From positions 1 through 11,534 of the forward strand of contig DMAO01000057.1 in the NCBI GenBank assembly GCA_003446545.1: DNA of 11,534 bases. Reading direction: 5' to 3'. Below are positions 1-6,536 of the stretch, one piece after another; position 1 is the stretch's first letter; every line of letters begins with the position of its first letter. The notes under the pieces were generated by a model. The model ran no database searches and was not told where the DNA came from. It worked only from the letters and a program-made list of their open reading frames with translations. The stretch comes from Sphaerochaeta sp. Its GTDB lineage: Bacteria; Spirochaetota; Spirochaetia; Sphaerochaetales; Sphaerochaetaceae. A program made the position numbers and the translations under genes.

Positions 1-1070
1 AGTGTGAGAGTGCACAAGAGCTGCAAAGTAGGGTTCGTCGCGGCATGTACGTCATGCTCCGTGAAGGTTCGGCGTGTAAGAATGTGTTGGGACTGCTTGG
101 CGGAGTGACCTCGGCAAACAGCAGACGGTGTCTTTTCTGCACCGATGACCGCCAGCCCAAGAGCATCCTAGAGGATGGGCATATCAACAATAATGTGCGC
201 ATTTCTGTCGCAGCTGGACTCGATCCCATCGAGGCGATCTGCATGGCAACGGTCAACAGCAGCGAATGCTACAATCTACAGGACCGCGGTGCCATCGCCC
301 CAGGTATGAGAGCAGATCTGGTACTCTGTGACAACCTCAAAGACTTCTCGATGAGCCATGTATACATCGGAGGTAATTTGGTTGCTCAGGATGGAAAGAT
401 TCTCAAGCCCGTTGTGTCACATCACGATGAACGGGTTGCACCCAAGATGAAAGTCAAGGACTTTTCTGTTTCCGCACTATCTCTTCCTTTGAAAAGCTCA
501 CACGTGCGCATCATCGATGTTATTCCCGGTGGCGTTGTCACCGGAGCAGGGGAGGCTGAAGTCTCTGTTGTACAGGGGGCGTGGATCCATAATCCTGAAG
601 AGGATATAATAAAGCTGGCCGTCATCGAGCGCCACAAGGGAACTGGGAATGTTGGTGTAGCCCTTATCCGGGGCCTTGGCCTCAAGGGAGGGGCCATAGC
701 CTCCTCAGTAGGCCATGACTCGCATAACATCATCGTAGCAGGTGACAACGACCAGGATATGGTTGCAGCTGTAGAGTCCCTCATAGGCATTGGGGGGGGG
801 ATAGCCCTTCTCAAGGGAGGCAAAGTCCTTGCCTCCCTTGCCATGCCCATAGGCGGCCTGATGAGTGACAGACCTGGCTCAGAGGTAGCCAAAGCCTTGG
901 ATACCCTGCACGAGGTCGGGCAAAGGGAATTTTCCATCAAAGCCGATATCGATGTCTTTACCACCCTCAGTTTTATGGCATTGCCGGTGATACCTGCCTA
1001 TAAGCTCACCGATACGGGGCTCTTTGACGTACGGAGTTTTTCGTATGTTCCTGTTGAGCTCAGTAGATAA
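1..1070 (+). CDS. ade: Adenine deaminase, C-terminal part (5' end outside window)
   Basis: Hydrolyses adenine to hypoxanthine and ammonia in purine salvage; a cytoplasmic metal-dependent amidohydrolase of the AdeC/Ade type. The reading frame is already open at base 3, the first full codon, and gives 355 residues to the TAA at 1068-1070. Family members are roughly 570-600 residues, so about the first 40% is missing, including the HxH metal site. Visible hallmarks are FCTDDR followed by EDGHIN (the Asp after FCT is a metal ligand in this superfamily), GAIAPGMRADLV, which closes the amidohydrolase domain, and the Ade-specific C-terminal domain with AVIERHKGTGN, GAIASSVGHDSHN, MPIGGLMSD and LPVIPAYKLTDTGLFDV. 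The ATG at 45 is internal, not the start. The gene ends convergently, overlapping the 3' end of the ABC ATPase gene by 11 bases. A run of nine G lies at 792-800. Identification is very secure; cofactor and regulation cannot be seen. Confidence 0.95.
   Translation, partial: CESAQELQSRVRRGMYVMLREGSACKNVLGLLGGVTSANSRRCLFCTDDRQPKSILEDGHINNNVRISVAAGLDPIEAICMATVNSSECYNLQDRGAIAPGMRADLVLCDNLKDFSMSHVYIGGNLVAQDGKILKPVVSHHDERVAPKMKVKDFSVSALSLPLKSSHVRIIDVIPGGVVTGAGEAEVSVVQGAWIHNPEEDIIKLAVIERHKGTGNVGVALIRGLGLKGGAIASSVGHDSHNIIVAGDNDQDMVAAVESLIGIGGGIALLKGGKVLASLAMPIGGLMSDRPGSEVAKALDTLHEVGQREFSIKADIDVFTTLSFMALPVIPAYKLTDTGLFDVRSFSYVPVELSR
792..800 (+). repeat. G9 homopolymer inside ade
   Basis: Nine consecutive G bases encode three glycines in the conserved C-terminal domain of adenine deaminase (Ile-Gly-Gly-Gly-Ile). 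Runs this long are prone to slippage during replication and sequencing. A one-base change would shift the frame and truncate the last 90 or so residues. The glycines appear to be a family feature, so the run may only reflect codon choice. Confidence 0.9.
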
Positions 1071-1815
1071 GGGTCTTTTCCCCAACCGTGCATACGGTCA
1101 TTTCAGTATCATAGAGGGTAGTCAGCAGTTCACTGGTGACTACCTTCTCCTTTTCCCCAAAGGCGAGCAGCTTGCCACCCTTGAGCATCGCCACATGCGT
1201 AGCAAGCTCATAGGCAAACTGTGCATCGTGCGTGGTGAAGATGATAGTCTTTCCCTGTTCATGCAAGGAAGCAAGTATATCAATGACCTTTCTCCTGTTG
1301 GCAGGGTCAAGGGCGGAGGTAGGTTCATCAAGGAGGAGGACCTTGCTCTCTTGGGCAATGGCACGGGCGATCAGCAGCAACTGGCCTTCACCCCCTGAAA
1401 GGGAGGTAACCGACCTTTTTGCGAACAGGGTAAGCCCTACCATGTCCAACGCCTCGTAGGCGATATGCACATCCGCATCGGTCGGGGAGGCCATTTCTGC
1501 GAGATAGGGGGCCCTGCCAAACAGCGTGTAATCAAGCAGGGTAAAGGAGAAGTTGTAGTGTTCGCTCTGGGGAACCAGGGCTATATTCCTTCCCAGCTCC
1601 TTTCTGCCGTATTCCTTCAGGGGTTTCCCGAAAAGCGTTATGGTAGGAGAGCTCTTCCATCCGAAAAGCAAATCCATCAGGGTGCTTTTCCCAGCCCCGT
1701 TTGAACCCAGAAGGGCTAAGGTGGAGTGCTCCTCCACCTCAAGGGAGATAGAGCAGAGGGCTCGGGTTCCACTGGGATAGGTAAAGCTGAGGTCTTCGAT
1801 CTTGATCGCCGTCAT
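1060..1815 (-). CDS. ABC importer ATPase, FecE/BtuD-like (iron-chelate/cobalamin type)
   Basis: Cytoplasmic ATP-hydrolysing subunit that drives the importer encoded by the two genes upstream of it. The 251-residue length is normal for the FecE/FhuC/BtuD family. Motifs in order are Walker A GSNGAGKST (37-45), Q-loop VPQ (Gln83), signature LSGGE (139-143), Walker B VLLLDE (159-164), D-loop SALD (167-170) and the switch His in TTHD (His196). After the signature the usual R-Q-R pattern is changed to GEGQLLL, a small departure that need not affect activity. The start overlaps the permease stop by four bases (ATGA) and is preceded by a strong AGGAGG about seven bases upstream, supporting this start and translational coupling. 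The gene ends inside the last codons of ade on the other strand, leaving no room for a separate terminator between them. Substrate unknown. Confidence 0.93.
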   Translation of the reverse strand: MTAIKIEDLSFTYPSGTRALCSISLEVEEHSTLALLGSNGAGKSTLMDLLFGWKSSPTITLFGKPLKEYGRKELGRNIALVPQSEHYNFSFTLLDYTLFGRAPYLAEMASPTDADVHIAYEALDMVGLTLFAKRSVTSLSGGEGQLLLIARAIAQESKVLLLDEPTSALDPANRRKVIDILASLHEQGKTIIFTTHDAQFAYELATHVAMLKGGKLLAFGEKEKVVTSELLTTLYDTEMTVCTVGEKTLIY

Positions 1816-2831
1816 GCCTTGCCCTCCTGATGCTTGAGTGAGAGGATCACCATGAATATGACCGCTCCGATAAAGCTGGTGAGCAACCCTATGGGAATCT
1901 CTGTTGGCAGGAGCGTCCTTCCAACCGTATCACACAAAAGGAGGAAGAGCGAACCCATCACCATGGCGCCGGGAAGGGCTGCCTTGCTGTCAGATCCGAA
2001 AAGCTTGCGGGCAAGGTGCGGCATGATAAGGCCGACCCATCCGATGAGACCGGTCAGAGAGATGGTCAGAGTCGTCCCTACAGTGGCAACCACCAGCAAT
2101 ACAGTCCTGTCCAGCTTGGGATTAAGCCCTACTGAGTAGGCACTTTTCTCTTGCAGGGAGAGTAGGTTCATCCTCCAGCGGTAGCTGAACAGTATGCCAA
2201 GACATACTATGACTATCGGCATGACCGTAAGGATTTGCTTCCAGTTGCTGTTCCAAAGGCCTCCCATCATCCAGAAGGTGATGTCCTGCAGATCCTTTGT
2301 AGGTTCGGCTACCAGCTTGACCACTCCTAGGGCAGAGGAGAAGATTGCCGAGACGGCAATACCGGAGAGCACTAGCCTGAGCAGCCACCCCCCAAAGCGG
2401 AATCGCTTGGCCAAGAAATAGGAAGCGCCAAGGGCAAGCAGCCCAAAGAAGGTGGCACTTATTTGCACCATTGCAGAGCTGTTGGTTCCCGCTACGATGA
2501 CCAGAGCCGCTCCAAAGGCCGAGCCCTGGCTTACCCCAAGGAAGCCTGGCTCTACCAAAGGGTTTGAGAAGAGCATCTGGAAGGTGAAGCCCGCGGCACT
2601 GAGAATTGCCCCTGCTATGATGGCGAGCAGAATCCTGGGAAGACGGATATTGAGCATGATGTTTCTCATCATCATGTTTGTCCCAAGGTCGTTGGGGAAG
2701 GTGATGCCTCCCTTGGGGTACCTTCCTGCAAACAGGAAGAGCACAGAGAGCAAGAGCAGCAGCGTAAAAAGGAGCAACAGGACACCCCTGTTGCGCCTTT
2801 GCTCACTACGGTAGGAAAGCTGTGCGTTCAT
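1812..2831 (-). CDS. ABC importer permease, FecCD family
   Basis: Inner-membrane channel subunit of a type II (BtuCD-like) importer. Its 339 residues are typical for FecCD/BtuC proteins. A basic N-terminus (Arg8-Arg15) precedes a strong hydrophobic segment (about 17-36), and many further membrane segments follow. Family signatures are GAILSAAGFTFQ with LFSNPLVEPGFLGVSQGSAFG (about 74-107), and GLIGWVGLIMPHLAR (261-275), the loop that contacts the ATPase, followed by LPGAMVMGS, CDTVGR and EIPIGLLTSFIGA. Its ATG overlaps the stop of the binding-protein gene by one base (TAATG) and has no good ribosome-binding site of its own, so translation is probably coupled to the upstream gene. One permease gene implies a homodimer. 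Known substrates of the family are ferric siderophores, haem, cobalamin and some other chelates; none can be chosen here. Confidence 0.93.
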   Translation of the reverse strand: MNAQLSYRSEQRRNRGVLLLLFTLLLLLSVLFLFAGRYPKGGITFPNDLGTNMMMRNIMLNIRLPRILLAIIAGAILSAAGFTFQMLFSNPLVEPGFLGVSQGSAFGAALVIVAGTNSSAMVQISATFFGLLALGASYFLAKRFRFGGWLLRLVLSGIAVSAIFSSALGVVKLVAEPTKDLQDITFWMMGGLWNSNWKQILTVMPIVIVCLGILFSYRWRMNLLSLQEKSAYSVGLNPKLDRTVLLVVATVGTTLTISLTGLIGWVGLIMPHLARKLFGSDSKAALPGAMVMGSLFLLLCDTVGRTLLPTEIPIGLLTSFIGAVIFMVILSLKHQEGKA

Positions 2832-3934
2832 TAGCGCCCGTTCAATGCAATCGAGGCATTGAAGCGCCCAATCAGGTAGTCGAGCTTTTCTGGTTCGCTG
2901 ATACCATACATTTCCGTATAGAAGGAACGTACCTGCTCAGGCATATCCATTTCTGGGAAAAGCTGGGGATAGAGGTCCTGTGCCATCCACTCGGTACCGA
3001 GAATCCAGCTGGAAACCGGCTGCATGTAACTCATCATATCTGCAGGAGCCGCTTTGACCTGATTGTTCTTTACTGCATCCAAGCCAGCCCAGAGAGATGA
3101 GCTGTAGATTTCCTCAACAAAGCTTTGCGTTGGGCTCTTGTAGCTGACGATGTAGATGACTTGGGGATTCCAAGCCGCTATCTGTTCGAAAGAGACGGTG
3201 GACCATCCATTGGATGCGGTATTGGCACCCTTCCATACGGCATCGGCACCCACCTGGTCGACCATCCAGCTCTGCATCCAGCTGTCGGGAGCGATTGAGA
3301 AGGAGTTTGCATTGTCACTTTTTGCCCCTTGGAGAAGCAGTACTCTGATTTTCTGTTCCTCCTTGAGGGTGCTTACCTTGTCTGTGATATGCTTGAGCCG
3401 GCTGTCATAGAGGGAGAGGATCTCTTTTGCACGGCTTGTGTTCTTCAACAGCTTTCCGAGTTCAGTGATTTCACTTTGCCACTGCTCATACGTTTCCAGG
3501 TTCATGGTAAAGTTGGCCACTCCCAGCTGGTCGAGTTTCTTGGCTATAGACTCATAGTGGGTAGCCTTGAGCAGAACCAGTTCAGGATTCTTAGAAGCTA
3601 TTTCCTCAACGCTTGCATTCTGGGAAAATCTGGGTTGGTCATCCAAAGCAGGACGGAGCATGGAAAAGAAGTCTCCAAGGCCCTGGTCAGTCTTGGAAAG
3701 CTGCAACTCCATGGACTCTACCTCTGGGAAGAGAAAGAGGGCATTTGCCGGCATGACCGCAGCTTTTCCAGCCACCATGATGGACGTGGGTTTTTCACTA
3801 AGCAGGAGTGTCCTGCCATTTGCATCGGTTGCGCGATAGAAATCGCTACTCTGCATCTGTTTCTCTGCAGTCCCCTGGGCGAACAAGGAGAGGGAGAGGG
3901 CTAGGACCAGAAGGGCAAGTGATATTTTTTTCAT
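2831..3934 (-). CDS. Periplasmic substrate-binding protein of FecCD-type ABC importer
   Basis: Captures the substrate outside the inner membrane and delivers it to the permease; it belongs to the helical-backbone (TroA/BtuF-like, periplasmic-binding-2) class. The 367-residue protein starts MKKISLALLV, giving a classical signal peptide with a likely cut near SLFAQ-GTAEK (about residue 20). There is no Cys for a lipobox, so it is probably soluble and periplasmic. Recognisable family blocks are VEEIASKNPELVLLK (109-123, the N-lobe), DSWMQSWMVDQVGADAVW (217-234) and VSFEQIAAWNPQVIYIVSY (247-265, the C-lobe). A longer frame opens at 3976, but the start at 3934 has AAGGAG six bases upstream and yields a clean signal peptide; the longer version would run through the likely promoter. 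First gene of the importer operon. The substrate is not identifiable. Confidence 0.88.
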   Translation of the reverse strand: MKKISLALLVLALSLSLFAQGTAEKQMQSSDFYRATDANGRTLLLSEKPTSIMVAGKAAVMPANALFLFPEVESMELQLSKTDQGLGDFFSMLRPALDDQPRFSQNASVEEIASKNPELVLLKATHYESIAKKLDQLGVANFTMNLETYEQWQSEITELGKLLKNTSRAKEILSLYDSRLKHITDKVSTLKEEQKIRVLLLQGAKSDNANSFSIAPDSWMQSWMVDQVGADAVWKGANTASNGWSTVSFEQIAAWNPQVIYIVSYKSPTQSFVEEIYSSSLWAGLDAVKNNQVKAAPADMMSYMQPVSSWILGTEWMAQDLYPQLFPEMDMPEQVRSFYTEMYGISEPEKLDYLIGRFNASIALNGR

Positions 3935-3940
3935 GAAGCG

Positions 3941-3946
3941 CTCCTT
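3941..3946 (-). promoter_or_regulatory. Ribosome-binding site deciding the binding-protein start
   Basis: AAGGAG on the minus strand, six bases before the ATG at 3934-3932. It selects this ATG over the in-frame ATG at 3976, which lies next to the predicted -10 element and would spoil the signal peptide. Confidence 0.8.
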
Positions 3947-3957
3947 AAATTGTTGCG

Positions 3958-3995
3958 AATGGTTGCATTTTACCATTGTATTTATATAAATGCAA
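3958..3995. promoter_or_regulatory. Nested inverted repeats over the importer promoter, candidate operator
   Basis: Three symmetric elements overlap here. ATTTATATAAAT (3980-3991) is a perfect 12-base palindrome lying mostly in the promoter spacer. TTGCATTT (3963-3970) and AAATGCAA (3988-3995) are perfect inverted arms that cover the -10 and -35 elements. AATGGT (3958-3963) and ACCATT (3972-3977) form a third pair. Symmetry placed on promoter elements suggests a dimeric repressor site, for example one sensing the imported metal or chelate. It does not resemble the standard Fur box, and AT-rich promoters give palindromes by chance. Confidence 0.4.
3967..3995 (-). promoter_or_regulatory. Probable sigma70-type promoter of the ABC importer operon
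   Basis: On the minus strand TTGCAT (3995-3990) and TAAAAT (3972-3967) are separated by exactly 17 bases. The -10 matches the TATAAT consensus at five of six positions; the -35 matches only TTG. It lies about 33 bases upstream of the start codon at 3934, a sensible leader length. No experiment supports it, but spacing and position are good. Confidence 0.5.
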
Positions 3996-4029
3996 TCGAA
4001 TTTACCTAATTGGTCTTGCTGTTTTCTCC

Positions 4030-4058
4030 TTGATACCTTCCCATATTCAGTTTACTGT
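4030..4058 (+). promoter_or_regulatory. Possible promoter of the proA operon
   Basis: TTGATA (4030-4035, five of six against TTGACA) and TACTGT (4053-4058, only three of six but with the key T-A and final T) are separated by 17 bases and lie 28 bases before the proA ATG. An AGAGGG ribosome-binding site follows at 4075-4080. The weak -10 makes this tentative; some promoter must exist in this 152-base divergent region. Confidence 0.3.
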
Positions 4059-4086
4059 ATACATACCATAACAAAGAGGGTACCAA

Positions 4087-5415
4087 ATGGATGGCAAACG
4101 CATTCAAGACGATATACAGAGGCTGAAGACAAGTTCTATCAAGGTATCAGGTAGTAGCGAAATGGTTCGCAATGCCCTGTTACACTCAATTTCAGAAGGG
4201 CTTTCCAAGGACTGGCCCCTGATCGCATCAGCAAACCAGGAAGATCTGGCACACGCAAAGACCGCTCATCTACACGAGGCTCTTATCAAGAGGCTTATCT
4301 TTGACGAGGAGAAACTTGCTTCGGTGCAGATGGGCCTGGAGAAAGTTGCAAAGCTGAAGGATCCTATCGGAGAGGTGCTTGAGCGCAGGTTACTCGATGA
4401 GAACCTGCTCCTTGAACGGGTCAGCTTCCCCATCGGAGTTATCGGCATGATTTTCGAGGCACGCCCCGATGCCTTGGTGCAAATCGTCTCTCTCTGCCTT
4501 AAGAGTGGCAACGGTATTATCCTAAAAGGGGGCAAGGAAGCCTTTAGGACAAACACGGCCCTTGTCGCCTCCATCAAGAAAAGCGCACGATCCTCCCCGT
4601 TAGGTGAGCACTGGCTTACCCTTCTGGAAAGCCATAGTGATGTAAGCTCCATGCTGAAGATGGATGATGCGATCGACCTGCTTATCCCAAGAGGCTCGAA
4701 TGCCTTTGTCCGTTACGTCATGGACAACACCCACATACCGGTACTCGGCCATGCCGATGGCATCTGCCACCTGTATGTGGATAAGAGTGCAGACCTGCAA
4801 AAAGCTGTGGCTTGCGCCGTAGATTCCAAGGCACAGTACCCTGCTGCCTGCAATGCCATTGAGACCCTGTTAGTGCACAAGGACATTGCGAAACAATTCC
4901 TACCCCTAGTTGCCTCGGCTTTGCAGGAGAAGGGTGTCATTATCCATGGTGATGATGCCACCTCTTCTTTACTACCCTGCACCCCCTATAAGGAGGGTGA
5001 CTATGCAATAGAGTATCTTGCCCTTGAACTGAATATCAGGGTGGTGGAGGACTTCGATCAGGCATTGGAACATATTGCTCTCTATGGTTCAAAGCATACC
5101 GACGCCATAATCAGTGAGGACAAGGTTGCCATAAGGCGCTTTATGCGCGATGTTGATTCAGCCGATGTCTTTGCCAACTGCTCGACCCGCTTTGCTGATG
5201 GGTTCCGGTTCGGCCTTGGCTCTGAGGTGGGTATCAGCACAGCAAAGATCCATGCACGGGGTCCTGTGGGCCTGTCAGGTCTCATGAGCAGCAAATGGCT
5301 GCTCAGTGGGAGCGGACAGACAGTCTCTTCCTACACGGGAACAGCTGCGAAGCCTTTCCTGCATAAGGAACTGGGCACTGAAGGTTCCAGCCTTGTAGGC
5401 GAGGAATCGGTATGA
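4087..5415 (+). CDS. proA: Gamma-glutamyl phosphate reductase (glutamate-5-semialdehyde dehydrogenase)
   Basis: Second enzyme of proline synthesis: reduces L-glutamyl-5-phosphate to glutamate-5-semialdehyde with NADPH, in the cytoplasm. The 442 residues show the whole aldehyde-dehydrogenase-type fold: FPIGVIGMIFEARPDALVQ (114-132), the cofactor-binding loop LKSGNGIILKGGKEA (138-152), the catalytic Cys255 within QYPAACNAIETLLVH, YGSKHTDAI (333-341), and the near-invariant STRFADGFRFGLGSEVGIST (366-385) leading into HARGPVGL. It is about 20-25 residues longer than typical ProA (about 415-420), mostly as a C-terminal tail after SSYTG. The start has AGAGGG six bases upstream. The stop overlaps the proB ATG (ATGA), so the two enzymes, which share an unstable intermediate, are co-translated. 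The proA-proB order is the reverse of the common proB-proA. Confidence 0.97.
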   Translation: MDGKRIQDDIQRLKTSSIKVSGSSEMVRNALLHSISEGLSKDWPLIASANQEDLAHAKTAHLHEALIKRLIFDEEKLASVQMGLEKVAKLKDPIGEVLERRLLDENLLLERVSFPIGVIGMIFEARPDALVQIVSLCLKSGNGIILKGGKEAFRTNTALVASIKKSARSSPLGEHWLTLLESHSDVSSMLKMDDAIDLLIPRGSNAFVRYVMDNTHIPVLGHADGICHLYVDKSADLQKAVACAVDSKAQYPAACNAIETLLVHKDIAKQFLPLVASALQEKGVIIHGDDATSSLLPCTPYKEGDYAIEYLALELNIRVVEDFDQALEHIALYGSKHTDAIISEDKVAIRRFMRDVDSADVFANCSTRFADGFRFGLGSEVGISTAKIHARGPVGLSGLMSSKWLLSGSGQTVSSYTGTAAKPFLHKELGTEGSSLVGEESV

Positions 5416-6536
5416 AACGTGATCTCGCTTCAATACACAGGGTTGTGGTGAAGGTGGGTACGAACCTACTCTCCACCAAAGATGGCATTGATGAAGGGTA
5501 TATCGACCGAATAGTCGAACAACTTGTCAATTTGCAACAAAAGGGTCTGCAGGTCTTGCTGGTGACATCAGGGGCTATCGGGATGGGGGCTAGGGAGCTG
5601 AAGCTCACCACCTCTGTCAAGCAGGTCGCTATGCGTCAGGCCTGTGCCTCGATAGGGCAGCCCCTTCTTATGAGCAGTTACCGAAGGGCCTTCAAGAAGC
5701 ATGGGGTGATCTGCTCCCAGATATTGCTTACCCGTAAGGAGATGAACAACCGCCACACCTATGTGAACCTCAGAAACAGCATTTTTACCCTTTTGGACCT
5801 GGGTGCTGTCCCCATCTTTAATGAGAACGACACCGTAAGCACTGCTGAGATTGGTTCGGCATTTGGCGACAATGACCGTATGAGTGCAATGGTTGCCAGC
5901 AAGATCGATGCGGACCTTCTTATCATTCTCACTGATATCAGCGGTCTCTATACTTCTGATCCAAAGAAAAACCCTGACTCTGTGCTGATCAAGGACATAG
6001 AGGTTCTCGATAATGAGATTCTCGCCTATGCAGGTGGGGCAGGCAGTCTCTTCTCCACCGGAGGGATGAAGACCAAGTTGCAGGCAGCCAAGATTGCCTC
6101 CGTCGGCGGTTGTGCCTCGATCATAGCCAGCGGGTATGAGCCAAACATTCTGGTGCGTCTGATGGAAGGCGAGGAGCTTGGTACGTTTATCCATGCAAAG
6201 AAAAGAAGAAGCCAACGTGAGCGTTGGCTCCTCAACAACTCTCACCGAGGTTCGATCATTGTCGATGAAGGGGCCAAGCAAGCCCTGCTTTCCAGCAAGA
6301 GCCTCCTGCCCAAAGGGGTTTTGCGCGTTGAAGGGGGTTTTGAGGCTGGGGATGTTGTTGAAGTCTGCACCCTTGATGGAAAGGCCTTTGCCAAGGCAGC
6401 CCCCTACTTCAACAGTACCGAGATAGCAACGATTGCCGGTCATGAGAGCCGTGACATCATAGGGTTGCTGGGTAGTGGACATAAGGACGTACTGTTCCGT
6501 CCGGAGGATTTGGTGCTGCTTTCCGATGACGAGTAA
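5412..6536 (+). CDS. proB: Glutamate 5-kinase with C-terminal PUA domain
   Basis: First and usually feedback-controlled enzyme of proline synthesis: phosphorylates L-glutamate with ATP to glutamyl-5-phosphate. The 374 residues match the standard two-domain length. The amino-acid-kinase domain (about 1-260) shows VVVKVGTNLLS (11-21), VTSGAIGMGARE (51-62), FNENDTVS (136-143), FGDNDRMSAMVASKIDADLL (151-170), LTDISGLYTSDP (173-184) and STGGMKTKLQAA (215-226). A PUA domain follows from about 278 (GSIIVDEGAKQAL, then SLLPKGVLRVEGGFEAGDVV). All substrate and nucleotide motifs are present, so it should be active. The ATG overlaps the proA stop by four bases and has GAGGA six bases upstream inside proA. 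The 3' end overlaps the start of the next gene by 11 bases if that gene begins at 6526. Confidence 0.97.
   Translation: MKRDLASIHRVVVKVGTNLLSTKDGIDEGYIDRIVEQLVNLQQKGLQVLLVTSGAIGMGARELKLTTSVKQVAMRQACASIGQPLLMSSYRRAFKKHGVICSQILLTRKEMNNRHTYVNLRNSIFTLLDLGAVPIFNENDTVSTAEIGSAFGDNDRMSAMVASKIDADLLIILTDISGLYTSDPKKNPDSVLIKDIEVLDNEILAYAGGAGSLFSTGGMKTKLQAAKIASVGGCASIIASGYEPNILVRLMEGEELGTFIHAKKRRSQRERWLLNNSHRGSIIVDEGAKQALLSSKSLLPKGVLRVEGGFEAGDVVEVCTLDGKAFAKAAPYFNSTEIATIAGHESRDIIGLLGSGHKDVLFRPEDLVLLSDDE

Noticed and set aside
422..964. 180-codon open frame on the minus strand inside ade
   Set aside because: Rich in Pro, Thr, Ser and Arg in the manner of antisense of a conserved gene, and fully covered by well-conserved ade sequence.
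3329..3904. 191-codon open frame on the plus strand
   Set aside because: Antisense to the binding-protein gene, which has a signal peptide, ribosome-binding site and family motifs. The antisense product matches nothing I know.
3935..3976. Longer start for the binding protein at 3976
   Set aside because: It would add 14 mostly polar residues before the signal peptide and place the start codon next to the predicted -10 element; the ATG at 3934 has an ideal AAGGAG.
3935..4086. Cobalamin riboswitch upstream of the importer operon
   Set aside because: The predicted leader is only about 33 bases and the whole divergent gap is 152 bases with two promoters. I see no B12-box-like element.
5568..6482. 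304-codon open frame on the minus strand
   Set aside because: It lies wholly antisense to proB, whose protein has every kinase motif. The antisense reading has no recognisable domain.
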